This document shows, in pieces, positions 1-8,854 of a stretch of DNA of 19,230 nucleotides. The notes under the pieces are model-generated. The model saw only the letters and a list, made by a program, of their open reading frames with translations, was not told the origin of the DNA and made no database searches. A program made the position numbers and the translations under genes. The stretch is from Coptodactyla brooksi (Eukaryota; Arthropoda; Insecta; Coleoptera; Scarabaeidae). Position 1 is the first letter of the stretch; each line of letters starts with the position of its first letter. The stretch lies in assembly GCA_033557675.1 (NCBI GenBank), contig JAWQRM010000523.1, positions 2,501-21,730 of the forward strand. The letters are read 5' to 3'.

Positions 1-1555
1 CTATTATATAAAGGATTAAAACACAATATAACCAGCTACAAACAGAAAAACACACAAAGCTGCCAACTGAAATACAACAAAAAACCAGACACATAACCAG
101 ACAAGGAATAGAAAACATAATCAAAGAAAACGAAAACAAACAAAACAAAATCAATAATCATACCAACCAAGAACAGAAGACAATCAAAAACATAAAAAGA
201 AATTAAAAGAAAATAATGCAATATTAACCAGAACAGACAAAGGCAACGCATCCATCGACAAATCACTATACATCATCAAACATCATCAACAAAGAACTAT
301 ACATCACAGAAACTGAAGACTTCATATCAAACAATAATTGTACAGAACTAAACAAGGACCCCACAAACGAATTCCAGAAAATTATACGGAAATTAGCGAA
401 AGAAACTAACCTTATACAAGAAACTGAAAAGTACAAATACATCAAAATGAACCCCCAAGTGCTAAAAATAAAAAAAACTACCGAAGATACACCAAAAAAG
501 CCACCTATAAGACTGTTGTAAATTTCAGAACGACACCAGCACACAAATTCTTCAAATACTTGGCAAATAAAGTAAAAACCACGATACAAGCGAACAATAA
601 ACACACAATAAAAAATAACACAGATTTAATCAACAAATTGAAGAACATAGGCTTCATAAAAATAATATCCCTCGACATTACAAACATGTACACCAACTTA
701 TCAACGCTTCGTCTTATCTTTCTTATCTTTCGCGTCTTCTTATAAGACCAACTGTCTTATAAGAAGACGCGAAAGAAGTAACCAGTGCCTAGAAAAACAT
801 TACTCAACAAAACTATTTCCAATTCTACAGAAAACAGGACAAAAAAACAACGGATTACCCATGGAAGGTTCATTATCTGGAATATTCTCAGAAATATTCT
901 TACAACAACTCGAGGAAGAAATCAATGAAACAAGCCCAGAAAAGATTAAAATAAAAGCCGGGTTTAGATAGATGCATCACAGAACACCCACAAATAGATG
1001 ATATATTGAACCACAACAACAAAAAACACAAGAACATACAGTTCACATATGAAATAGAGCAAAACAACAACATAAATCATTTGGACCCTAATATCATCAA
1101 AAAAGAAAAAAAAACAACCAACAACGTATACCGAAAACCGTCACAATCAGATAACATAATACATTGTACAATCAACACAAACAACACAAAGAAGCAACAT
1201 TTAGAAGTCTACTCCACAGGTTGGAATCAATTCCGATGCAGAAAGAAGACTATAAACAAAAAATAAACTTCATATCACAAATAGCTAGTAAAAACATTTT
1301 ACACCCAACAACAGTAATAACAAAATTACACGAAAACATAAAGAACAAGAAGAGAAACATAGAAACAAAGGAAAAGACAGTGACGAAACATGAAATACAA
1401 TCTCACATCCACTGCATAACGAAGATATTCAAAAAACAAAACATAAATATTGCATTCCAGACGACACAATATAAAACACATTACACGACCAACAATAGAG
1501 AAGAAACAACACAATGGAACAATCCGGAATATATAAAATCAAGTGTGGTACATAA
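1..1555 (+). pseudogene. Penelope-like element reverse transcriptase, decayed, 5' end outside window
   Basis: Penelope-like elements (PLEs) encode a reverse transcriptase followed by a GIY-YIG endonuclease. Joining three frames recovers the expected order. An LLYKGLKHN-like N-terminal block lies at 1-27, and a TRTDKGNAS block near 222-252. The stretch from DFI..NNNCTELNKDPT to the PPIR box reads in one frame at about 318-510. It shifts frame to TVVNFRTTPAHKFFKYL, then to LDITNMYTN (671-697, first catalytic Asp). GLPMEGSLSGIFSEIFL follows at 852-900. The YVDD catalytic box expected near 965-985 has collapsed to GFR, a stop, then MHH. After it come IQFTYEIEQNNNINHLD and VYRKPSQSD (about 1036-1150), then an INFISQIA block. 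Several stops and frameshifts make this a dead copy. Family identity is well supported by motif order; the exact clade is not determined. The plus strand is strikingly A-rich and T-poor, as in some retroelements. Confidence 0.85.
726..776. repeat. 23-bp perfect inverted repeat with 5-nt loop inside the Penelope relic
   Basis: Bases 726-748 are the exact reverse complement of 754-776, separated by caact. The hairpin sits directly after the NMYTN reverse transcriptase motif, where family members continue without such a palindrome. It therefore looks like a local inverted duplication that interrupted the reading frame. A short pyrimidine direct repeat (gtcttatctttcttatctttc) sits at its left edge. 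Confidence 0.95.
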
Positions 1556-1840
1556 GTAAAAGCAATAAAATGAATATTTTCGAGAACCTCGAAATATTCA
1601 AGGAAACATTAAAAAACCAGCAATTAACATCCAACTGAACAACAACTCCCACCCTATATTTCAACCCATAAAACTCCTGCAACTCACCATACATAAGACA
1701 CAACAACGTAAATGACACCAGTCTTGAAAATAGCGCAAACGCTGAAACATACCGAATGAGAATAGAAACCAAGTGCTCGTCAAGTAGGCAAAAAATATCG
1801 AAATCACTATTTACATACGTTTGTAGACACCTCCAATAAG
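1517..1840 (+). pseudogene. GIY-YIG endonuclease remnant of the first Penelope-like element
   Basis: At 1517-1555 one frame reads EQSGIYKIKCGT then a stop, which is the start of the GIY-YIG nuclease domain that forms the C-terminus of Penelope-like proteins. The preceding reverse transcriptase tail runs in another frame (NNPEYIKSS), so a frameshift lies at the junction. Downstream, weak in-order matches survive: an IFSRTSKYSRKH stretch resembles the YIGQT..R..EH block, and THHT followed by MTPVLKIAQ resembles the later H..H and E region. Stops break all of it. The second half of the domain is inferred from order and spacing; only the SGIYKIKCG box is strong. Confidence 0.6.
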
Positions 1841-2450
1841 TTCCTCTAGGTATTGTACGATGACGAACAACATGACGATCAACTCGAAGATGAAATATTG
1901 AACGAAACGCAAAACCAACTGAACGATGAACATGTACATGTTAGTAACCAGCACAGTAAGTCAGAACAGGAACAAGACAATTATTACAATAATGAAAGCT
2001 ATGAACTTTCACTTCTTCGAAAAAGAAAAAAAAATTAAGATGAAAGAAGACACCCTTAGTGCAAAAGAAGTTGCAAAAGAAGAAGTAACCATTGACATAA
2101 GCATGATTGACCTTACCGTCCACCTTGACCTTACAAATAAATACATCGAAAACTGTATATTGCTCTTGATCAATACGAGGAAAGGTCAACACGATATGTG
2201 AAAGAATTATTGGATTCTAATTAATCGTGACTGTTTGCTGAAAGATTGTTGAAACCGATCTTTGGTATTGTGTGCAACAAAGAAAAACTGTTCGGTGATT
2301 TCGCTGACCTCGATGCATATTGATTATGAAACAGGCAAACTAGTTATAATTCTGGTACAAAACAAAGAGTCGGATTCACCATGTAAAACTAACAGAAGCT
2401 CCATAATTTAGACGAATGGTTAAAAGAAGTCGAATTAAACAAGCTATACG
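1841..2450. other. Unassigned A-rich stretch with an acidic, Asn/Gln-rich open frame
   Basis: The longest open frame (1853-2038, plus) is rich in Asp, Glu, Asn and Gln and matches no family I recognise. It could be low-complexity translation of A-rich DNA. Another open frame (1926-2201) overlaps it. The region lies between the Penelope tail and the non-LTR fragment, so it may hold the 5' part of that second element, but no endonuclease motif is visible. I see no promoter, RNA gene or clear repeat. Confidence 0.4.
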
Positions 2451-2830
2451 AGGTCGGAAATTACCACAAGAGGAGAACTAGAACAAATTGTTATAAAGTT
2501 ACAAAATGGTAAACCAGCAGGAATCAACAACATAAAAGCAGAATCAATGAATTCACACACCGAGGTATCAGTGGAAGTATTGTACATACTACACAAAAGA
2601 TTTTGGATGGAAGAATTAGTATCCATGGACTGGCCACAGAAAATTATACTATGGGTAATTAATTAAATTATCCATTGAAATTTGAGACCAGTTTTCGCAA
2701 AATTAACACAATTATGACAAAAGTAATTATACAAAGATTGGAAATCATCATCGATATCAAATTGTCACAAATCTCCTTTTTCTGGACGCTGTATAAGTCA
2801 GGATTATTACAACTCTTATTATTATTTTTT
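2451..2830 (+). pseudogene. Non-LTR retrotransposon reverse transcriptase fragment
   Basis: The plus frame from 2451 to the stop at 2664-2666 reads TTRGELEQIVIKLQNGKPAG, then INNIKAESM, VEVLYILHKRFW and ELVSMDWPQ. These match the N-terminal reverse transcriptase block of non-LTR (LINE) elements: the LKNGKAPG box, the ID.I.AE box, then L..L...W and the P.DW box. After the stop, an MTKVIIQRLEIIIDIKLSQ stretch continues in the order expected for the next block, followed by FFWTLYKSG where a QSGFR-like motif would sit. No catalytic Asp motif survives inside the fragment. It is a 5'- and 3'-truncated relic. The clade (RTE, CR1, Jockey or R1-like) cannot be fixed from this piece. Confidence 0.7.
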
Positions 2831-3225
2831 AAATTAAATACAGGTTGAAGCGGAAGAGTGAACGATACAACTCGCAAGGGAATAGGAATAAAAATAAGGA
2901 AATGGACACTTCCTTAAAAACCGGAAAACTAACAGAAAATTCTGCAGAGGCGGAAAAAGTAAATGAATGACTCCCCATTTTTCTACCTCCTAAATCGCAT
3001 TTCAATCACTGATTACTACTTCACCAAAACAATAAATTAATCTTCGGGAGCACCAGGAAACAAGAAGGAAATAAATTGTCCATTCTTTATATACTGAGGG
3101 CTGATGACCAGAAAGAAGGCATCCCTTACTGTGAGTTACGTGACCTACCGAAACCATTAAGTGCATTTTCCTTTTCAGAGGGTTTCTTTATGAACCAATA
3201 CTGGTGTTCCTCAGAATTCCCGTAT
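2831..3225. other. No gene seen; probable 3' flank of the minus-strand Penelope relic
   Basis: No open frame of note and no RNA gene. The part next to 3226 is downstream of the stop codon of the minus-strand Penelope-like element, so it probably includes that element's 3' untranslated region. No terminal repeat or target duplication could be recognised, so the boundary is unknown. Confidence 0.4.
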
Positions 3226-4350
3226 TTACACTTGTTTGTCTATTAGGTTGTATAATGGACTGAATGGTATTGCTCCCCTGTCTTCACTAACTGTGTTTTT
3301 GCATTTAATTATTACTAAACACTGAAATTCATCCAAGAATCTACTGTCGGATACATTTTTAAGTAATTTCACGCTTTCTACACTAATTCTATGGTTGCTG
3401 TTAAAAGCATGTTCGGCCACGCTCGATTTTTCTACACGCCCATACTTTAAGTGGGCCATATGCTCTTTAAACCTAGATTGTACGGACCTTTTCGTTTGCC
3501 CGACATACTTTTTCTCGCAATTCATGCAACCTATTTCATAACCATTCATTTCCAACACACCTACTTTATCTTTTGGATTACCTAACAGTGTTTTTAAAGT
3601 GTTATTCGACCGAAAAGCTAAGTTTATGCCTACTTGATTAAAAATTTTTGGAAGACCTCTGATGAATTTAGAGAATGGCAACGAAACATATTTCAGATAT
3701 TCCTGTTTTTGTTGAAAAAACGTGATATCCTCAAACCTTTTCTTAAATTCACAGCGGTTAATTAACTTGCCTACTAGTTTTTTATTATATCCGTTGTTAG
3801 TAGCTATATTCACGACACGGTCCCTCTGCTTGTTATACCTCACTGAATGCTTCTTTGAATTATGTGGACTAAAAAATGTAAACTAGCCATTTCTTACTGT
3901 ACACAATGAGAGGAATCAGCAGGAATATACCTACATGTAGCGGTGTTTTTCACGTATAGGTCAAATTCTAATCTACTATTATTTCTAACGACTAGGGTGT
4001 CTATAAATGATAATGTCCCATTGTTTTCTATTTCATATGCAAATTTTATAGTACGGAATCATGAATTTAATTGAGCTAGAAATTCATCGACATTGGTCCT
4101 TTTTGCCCCTTTTAAAGATCGCGAAAATGTCAACATACTTATGCCATAGCTTTGGTAAATACCTAAACTCTTGGCCAGCCTGGGTTTCAAACTTACTCAT
4201 AAAGACGTCTGCAGCGAACGGCAATAGGCAATTGCCCATAGCCGTTCCTTCATGCTATCTGTAGTAATGTTCTCTAAATTGAAAGTACTTTTGATCCATA
4301 CATAGCTTAGTTAAAAGTAAGTATTCCCGAATAATTTCATCATTCAAATT
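3226..4350 (-). pseudogene. Penelope-like element, RT C-terminal half plus intact-looking GIY-YIG endonuclease
   Basis: The open frame 3843-3226 (205 codons) starts in the RT tail (VVNIATNNGYNKKLV) and runs through QEYLKYVSLPFS and FRSNNTLKTLLGNPKDK. The GIY-YIG domain follows: NGYEIGCMNCEKKYVGQTKR, then RFKEHMAHLKYG, SSVAEHAF..NH, DEFQC and a final PLYNLIDKQV. Both the EIGC..C block and the KKYVGQTKR block are present, so the nuclease part is unbroken. Upstream (3844-4350) the RT continues with stops and shifts: YFQF, a GTAMGN box, FMSKFE, KLWHKYVDIFAIF, FAYEIENNGTLSFIDTLVV. At about 4122-4140 the catalytic YVDD box reads YVD-I, one Asp short. The copy is 5'-truncated. It belongs to the same superfamily as the relic at 1-1840, in the opposite orientation, but the recoverable residues differ enough to suggest another lineage. 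Confidence 0.88.
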
Positions 4351-4499
4351 GTTTTACAGCAATCATACAATGAGTATAGAAAGCGTAAGATTACTTTAAA
4401 ATGTATGAGTATTGAAATGTATTGAGGTTAGTTAGAGTATGGAGGCTACTTTTTGACCTAGTACTGAAGAAAATCATGTGAGAAGCTCAGGAAAAAGAT
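4351..4499. other. Short unassigned interval
   Basis: It lies between the truncated 5' edge of the minus-strand Penelope relic and the first non-LTR-like sequence on the plus strand. No open frame, hairpin or terminal repeat is evident. Confidence 0.3.
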
Positions 4500-4873
4500 A
4501 AATATGAAAGAGTTAGAGAAACTCAACCAAAACAAAAGCAAGATAATGAGAATAGCTGAAGGGGTAGGTGAAACTCATGGAAAATTCAAAGTGGTTACGC
4601 AACTAGGATATGGAGAGCGAGAAAGTGCAAGAGTTTGTCCATCTGAGGGTGCTGTTAACATATAATTAAGAAGAAGGAAAGCAAGTTCTAAGTGAAAAGT
4701 GCGGAAACTCTAAATTTTCTATTAAGATTAAATATGGGGCCGAAACGTGGACACTAAACAATAACTCATAAAAAAGCTTAGAATTAAATTAATTAAAAGG
4801 TACGTGGGTGGAAAGGCAACAGAGGGTGCATATATATAGAGAAATATGAATTTTATTAAGAACCCACAATTCA
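4500..4873 (+). pseudogene. Non-LTR retrotransposon C-terminal fragment, 5' portion (before mariner insertion)
   Basis: The frame 4721-4771 reads IKIKYGAETWTLNNNS and then a stop. YGAETWTL is a hallmark near the C-terminal end of the polyprotein of many insect non-LTR elements (RTE/CR1/Jockey-like endonuclease-reverse transcriptases). Upstream, 4500-4700 is A-rich and could be the linker after the RT domain, but no diagnostic motif is readable there. The fragment stops at 4873, where mariner copy 1 begins after a TA dinucleotide. Matching C-terminal-like sequence resumes after the mariner. The hallmark is strong but short. Confidence 0.6.
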
Positions 4874-5070
4874 TATTGAGCTGTTCGGAAAGTAATTTCT
4901 TTTTTTTTCGCAGAAAAGGCGTTAGTTGTATTTTAATCGGCCAACTTCATTCTAAACCGTATATGCATTATACATTCTAACAACCGATATTGCAAAGTTT
5001 ATGTGTGAAAATATTTTGTTCGGTTCTGTGCAATTATTTTCTTTTTATCTTGAAAAATGACAAATGAAAC

Positions 5071-5827
5071 ATGGAGAATCAAGAACAGCATTTTGCTTTT
5101 TACTACAATAAAAAAAAATTTGGAAAATTTTTTGCAAAACTTGTTGGAACATTTTTTGCCAACTTACAAAATTTTTAGGAACCCTTTTCAAAATTTTTGG
5201 GACAATAGCACGACCAATTTTAAAGTGTACCGTCATCAACTAGACAAAGTATGATTTTTTTGCAAAAGTTTGGAAAAATTTTTGCAAGTTTGCAACATTT
5301 TTAGAAGCTCTTTTCAAAATTTTTTGGAGAATACCACGATCAATTTTAATGTCTACTGTCGTCAACTGGACAAATAAATTGCATGATTTTTGGAAACCGA
5401 TTTGCAAATTCTTTTGCAAAAGGTTTGCAAAATTTTTTGCAAGTTTGCAGAATTTTTGGGAGCTCTCCAAAATTTTTGGGGGAATACTACTGTACTGTCA
5501 TCAACTCGACAAATTGCATGATTCACTCCAACAGAAATTGCCAGAATTGATCAATGAAAAAGGTATAGTGTTCTACCAAGATAATGCGAGACCGCATACC
5601 AGTTTGGTAACTCGCCAAGAGCTTTTACAGCTTGGATGCGATATACTGCTATACTTATCATTTTCTCCAGATTTGGCTTCTACCGATTATTACTATTGCG
5701 GCCTCTACAATTTCTTTTGACGGCAAAACCTTAACTTCCAATGAAGCTCTTAAAAATGACTTGGATTACTGGCAGAAAGATGGCAAAAGGTGTTGGTCCA
5801 AAATGGTGAATATGTAATTACATAAGA
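5071..5827 (+). pseudogene. mariner transposase, decayed and interrupted by tandem repeats
   Basis: The ATG at 5071 starts MENQEQHFAF, the usual N-terminus of one mariner group. The sequence then dissolves into Phe/Lys-coding A/T repeats, and the DNA-binding domain and first catalytic Asp are not recoverable. The frame recovers at YCHQLDKLHDSLQQKLPELI and continues as IVFYQDNARPHTS, LLQLGCDILLYLSFSPDL and ASTDYYY. The two Asp residues of YQDN and STDY are 34 residues apart, matching the D34D spacing of mariners. After a stop, GKTLTSNEALKNDLD lies in another frame. About 20 codons are missing relative to the sister copy at 6705-7320. The end reads ERWQKVLVQNGEYV before a stop at about 5825. 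It cannot be functional. Confidence 0.85.
5105..5510. repeat. About three imperfect ~130-bp tandem units inside mariner copy 1
   Basis: The phrase catcaactNgacaaa..gcatgatt recurs near 5233, 5361 and 5499, giving spacings of about 128 and 138. Each is preceded by a run of caaaatttttgcaagtttgcaNa-like sequence. In two units the phrase translates to mariner transposase: ATINFNVYCRQLDK-like and YCHQLDK. The repeat unit therefore incorporates part of the host transposon's own coding sequence, expanded together with A/T-rich filler. Confidence 0.8.
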
Positions 5828-5911
5828 TATTTATACTTTCTATACTATACTAAGAAATGTGCCTTTCATTTTCACCAAAAAAAACGAAATTTCTTTCCGA
5901 ACAACCTAATA

Positions 5912-6125
5912 TATTAGTAAAATCAACGAGACCGTAGTGGTTGAAATATCTGGTAAGCGAAAGAGGTAGCATAGAAAGAGCTGGAATTCAAAAAGAGAAG
6001 AGAAATATCAAGAAAAGATGGAGAGGTGCCATTGTGGAAGCTACGGGCACAAACATGAAAATGTGGAGAGAAAAGTCAATCAATGGGAGTTTGTGGAAAG
6101 GCATAATCAAACTGTGGGTCTAAAT
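5912..6125 (+). pseudogene. Probable continuation of the non-LTR element C-terminus after mariner insertion
   Basis: The open frame 5941-6123 contains EKRNIKKRWRGAIVEATG and MKMWREKSING. This resembles the extreme C-terminus of insect non-LTR polyproteins, where a basic GRP..RW.D segment is followed by an A.DR..WR block. It lies directly beyond mariner copy 1 and on the same strand as the YGAETWTL fragment, so the two are best read as one element split by the mariner. The match rests on composition and spacing, not a diagnostic catalytic motif. A chance basic open frame is the alternative. Confidence 0.4.
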
Positions 6126-6704
6126 ACTCTGAAAACGCAGCTTTGCGGAAGGATACGCAAGCAATCAACTTGTCAAATGTTTATTCAAAACTAACTTCAA
6201 ACGCAAATATTTAAATTTTTATTTAAACAGTTTAAAGTTTGAGTTTTGACTAAGAAAAGGAATGCCTGCAGTGCAGCTTTTGAAGCAGGATTTCAAGAAG
6301 TAATTCTTTTTCTATATGTTTATATTTTTTTCCTTGCTTCGTCTTGCCCATTATGATAATGGCTCCAAGAGACTTGAAAATAACAAAAAATGTAAACATG
6401 TCGTCTGTAGGTAATAAAATAATGCTTGCCAATTGCGAAATAAGAAACAATTTTTTTTTTCGTTTTACCTATAAATCATCATTATTCTTCCATCAATTTT
6501 CGTGAAGAACGTACATGAATGAGTAAAAAACATTTTGATATAACGTAAAATCTGTAGACCATAAATCTTCAGTTTCTATATGGTCCACTGAAAGCCAAAA
6601 CTTAATATAGCATAACATTATCCACTGGAATCAAATACTTACGCACGCTTCACCCGATTTAGCATGTCATACAAGATGTATACAAGAAGAACAAGGGCTT
6701 AATA
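6126..6704. other. No gene seen between non-LTR tail and mariner copy 2
   Basis: AT-rich sequence with homopolymer runs (T9 near 6451). One weak inverted pair, gaccata/tatggtc, lies around 6556-6585. A minus-strand open frame at 6450-6250 shows no recognisable motif and is likely chance. Confidence 0.5.
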
Positions 6705-6799
6705 TTGGGTTGTTCGGAAAATGATTTTGGTTTTTTCACAGCGTTAGTATTTTAACAAGTCAACTTCAAAACCGTATATGCATTATATATTCTGACAGC

Positions 6800-6854
6800 A
6801 GACATTGTAGATTTTATTATGTCTGACAGCAGACATAATAAAATTACAATGTCT
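6800..6854. repeat. Foldback: 25/26-bp near-perfect inverted repeat with 4-nt loop in mariner copy 2
   Basis: 6800-6825 and 6830-6854 are reverse complements apart from one extra G in the left arm; the loop is acag. The left arm continues the ordinary mariner 5' leader (compare 4975-5010), so the right arm looks like an inverted copy made at the deletion breakpoint. Confidence 0.93.
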
Positions 6855-6878
6855 GTAATAATTCTGTAATATCTAAAT

Positions 6879-7217
6879 TTGTTCGTCAGAACAGGATGGA
6901 AACCCAATACCATTAGAAAAGGTGTAGTGTTCTATCAAGATAGTGCGAGACCGCATACCAATTTGCGGGTAGCAACTCGCCAAAAGCTCTTACAGCTTGG
7001 ATGGGATGTTCTACCACACCTATCATATTCTACAGATTTGGCACCTTCCGATTATTACTTGTTTCCGTCTCTACAATTTTTTGTGAACGGGAAAACCGTT
7101 ACTAGAAACGAAGCCGTCAAAAATGACTTGGATCAGTTTTCTACCAGCAAGGATCAGAAGTTTTATGACCATGGAATCATAGTACTGCCAGAAAGATGGC
7201 AAAGGATGTTGGACTAA
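6879..7217 (+). pseudogene. mariner transposase C-terminal part (open frame)
   Basis: Clear mariner sequence begins around 6920: GVVFYQDSARPHTN, then ATRQKLLQLGWDVLPHLSYS, APSDYYLF, FFVNGKTVTRNEAVKNDLD, KDQKFYDHGI and LPERWQRML. The second and third catalytic Asp residues are present, but an extra two residues (NLRVATRQ where relatives read NLVTRQ) increase their spacing from 34 to 36. The first catalytic Asp and the DNA-binding domain are deleted. The first dozen codons after the ATG are not transposase-like and come from sequence beside the deletion join. The stop falls a few codons before the family's usual end. It is not catalytically competent. Confidence 0.88.
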
Positions 7218-7320
7218 AATGGTGAGTATGTAATTGCGTACAATATTTATATTCTCTAAGAAAAGTACTTTCCATTTTCACAAAAAAAAGAAAAACTAAA
7301 TTACTTTCCGAACAACCTAA

Positions 7321-7445
7321 TACATTGTGTAAATTGTACTTTTACTACATAATTTTAAAATTCTAATCTTGCATGCCTGATTAGTTTATGAATCTACCCA
7401 CACCGAATATTCTGCTTAAATTGTGATTATCAACAACAGATGGAG
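7321..7445. other. Short flank without recognised content
   Basis: AT-rich flank immediately 3' of mariner copy 2; no open frame or repeat is recognised. Confidence 0.4.
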
Positions 7446-7830
7446 GTTTTAGTGAATCACACACCCTCGACATAAAGCCGGTGGTCCGATTTGAAATACA
7501 CGCGCCCAGCACAAGTGCAAACCGAAACCAGCATCAGTTACCGCATGACGGAGGCATCTGTGATTAGCAAACACGGTACCAACCGTCGGTACGTTAACAG
7601 GACTAATGACAAACAGAGCCTGGGGCAGTCTCACTTAATCAGTACACCCCCGCGAGAGGACGTGATAGCCCGCGGCGCACCAGCCTGAATACGCTGCCAG
7701 GACTGCTGAGTGCAGCCGAAAAACTCAGAGAGGACTGGTACGCCTACCGACGAATATAAAAAAGCGCCCATGTTAATTTTAATGGTGTTTGATTTAGGGG
7801 CCGAACCCGTCGGTGCATGGCGCTTCTGTT
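7446..7830 (+). other. GC-rich island of unknown origin with coding-like frames
   Basis: This stretch is much richer in G and C, and in CpG, than its surroundings. Several frames stay open on both strands. The most protein-like on the plus strand reads SLNQYTPARGRDSPRRTSLN and then LPGLLSAAEKLREDWYAYRR, ending in TAA near 7760. Another frame upstream reads DIKPVVRFEIHAPSTSANRN. I do not recognise either. It could be part of a retrotransposon gag, an exon of a diverged gene, or the 5' region of an element. An imperfect inverted pair (aagcgcccatg near 7763 and catggcgctt near 7817) brackets its right edge. No tRNA or rRNA signature was convincing. Confidence 0.35.
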
Positions 7831-8162
7831 TTCGGAGTTCGGGTAGAACATAGGATATTCGACTGGTATTTTTTTGACCCTATAATCATACAATGGAGGT
7901 ACTTGATTAGGATAATTTTAATTTATCACGCAATTATCTCTAATAGTGGATTTGGATTTGTTTATAATCCTAAGACATCGGAAACAATGAAGAAAAATCC
8001 TGAATAACTTATGAACATCTCAGCCACAGCCACAGAGGGAAATAAAATGGTCAAAAATTAAAGCTTCAGAATGTGGACAACGATATAAAATAATCATAAG
8101 TAACAGTAGCACAAATAAATATGTGTCCGAGAGTACACAAAGATTAAAATATTAGTGATATT
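7831..8162. other. No gene seen
   Basis: AT-rich. The open frame 7813-8007 (plus) lacks any recognisable domain and is probably chance. A short cagccacagccacag run near 8020-8036 is the only repetitive feature. Confidence 0.45.
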
Positions 8163-8201
8163 AGGTTGTGAAGTTGAGGCAACACCTCAACTTCCCAACC
8201 T
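8163..8201. repeat. 17-bp inverted repeat, 5-nt loop, one mismatch
   Basis: aggttgtgaagttgagg (8163-8179) pairs with cctcaacttcccaacct (8185-8201) around caaca. It is followed by gacgctttttt. The outer bases (attaggttg) resemble the mariner end seen at 5909 and 7320, but the rest of the mariner terminus is absent. Confidence 0.9.
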
Positions 8202-8203
8202 GA

Positions 8204-8829
8204 CGCTTTTTTGAAAATCGTTAACGTTATTCAGTTTCCTATAACGTTCCTATAACCTAATTTTTACGGTTCCTATAACGTAAAAATCCTATAAACCTAC
8301 CCCTCCTCCTTTCCAGATGGAGAGGTACACATGGTTCTATCAACGGTTGCTATAATCACTTGATTTAACTCCCAATGATTTCTTTCTCTGCGGATATTTA
8401 AACTCAGTAATTTATAACACCGAACCTTCTAACCCGGATGACATGTAACAACAAATTATTATCGCAACATTTTATTCTGAGTCGGTTATAATTAATTATA
8501 GTCAAAATGAGTTATTTAGAAAATATTGCCAAAATCTGTTTATTATTATGACAAACAATAACTGGTAATGACAGCTAATGACGTTTGACATAATACTCTG
8601 GCCTTGAACACATGTATTCATTTATTTCGTGCACCAAAAATTTCTTGTACTTGCATGAAAAGAATACTTGAATGATGTGATCCATTTACAAAAATGCAAC
8701 TTGATTTTTCAGGAAACCCTGAACGCCAGCTCTTAGTTTGACGTACAGCTCCTTGCTATTAGTAAGAGATACATGCTTATATCTCTAACCAGTTCTGAGA
8801 TATCAAAGTCGGGAAATCATGCTGGGAAA
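8204..8829. other. No gene seen; short TTCCTATAAC-type repeats at 8235-8300
   Basis: The phrase cctataac or a close variant occurs four times in 8236-8296, interleaved with taacgt. The remainder is AT-rich sequence without open frames or paired termini that I can identify. Confidence 0.5.
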
Positions 8830-8854
8830 CCTGCATATATATACATATATATGC

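Larger units (their letters stand above)
4876..5909 (+). mobile_element. mariner copy 1, with TA target duplication
   Basis: The left end reads ttgagctgttcggaaagtaa, and the right end, reverse complemented, reads ttaggttgttcggaaagaaa. These are matching terminal inverted repeats. TA dinucleotides lie immediately outside (4874-4875 and 5910-5911), as expected for a mariner target duplication. The element contains a recognisable but broken mariner transposase on the plus strand. It appears to have inserted into a non-LTR retrotransposon relic (4500-4873 and 5912-6125). Confidence 0.9.
6705..7320 (+). mobile_element. mariner copy 2, internally deleted, with TA target duplication
   Basis: The left end ttgggttgttcggaaaatga and the right end (reverse complement ttaggttgttcggaaagtaa) match the termini of mariner copy 1. 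TA dinucleotides flank both sides (6703-6704 and 7321-7322). At 616 bp it is about half a standard mariner. The 5' leader (ccgtatatgcattatatattctgac) aligns with copy 1, then the first two-thirds of the transposase is missing and a foldback (6800-6854) sits at the join. Confidence 0.92.

Noticed and set aside
36..604. Two long minus-strand open frames rich in Phe, Leu, Val and Cys
   Set aside because: They are antisense to the Penelope reverse transcriptase motifs and stay open only because the plus strand is poor in T.
4061..4264. Plus-strand open frame of 67 codons
   Set aside because: It is antisense to the minus-strand Penelope RT motifs (FMSKFE, KYVDIFAIF) and has no domain of its own.
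5105..5510. CRISPR-like array from regularly spaced repeats
   Set aside because: The units are about 130 bp, imperfect and lack short constant repeats with unique spacers. They lie inside a mariner and contain its coding sequence.
7790..7815. Possible RNA polymerase III B-box on the minus strand (gggttcggccc)
   Set aside because: No matching A-box at tRNA spacing and no cloverleaf could be formed, so no tRNA or SINE is called.
8163..8215. Stem-loop followed by a T run resembling a bacterial intrinsic terminator
   Set aside because: The whole window is eukaryotic transposon DNA with introns, and no bacterial gene precedes it. It is treated as one of the foldbacks.
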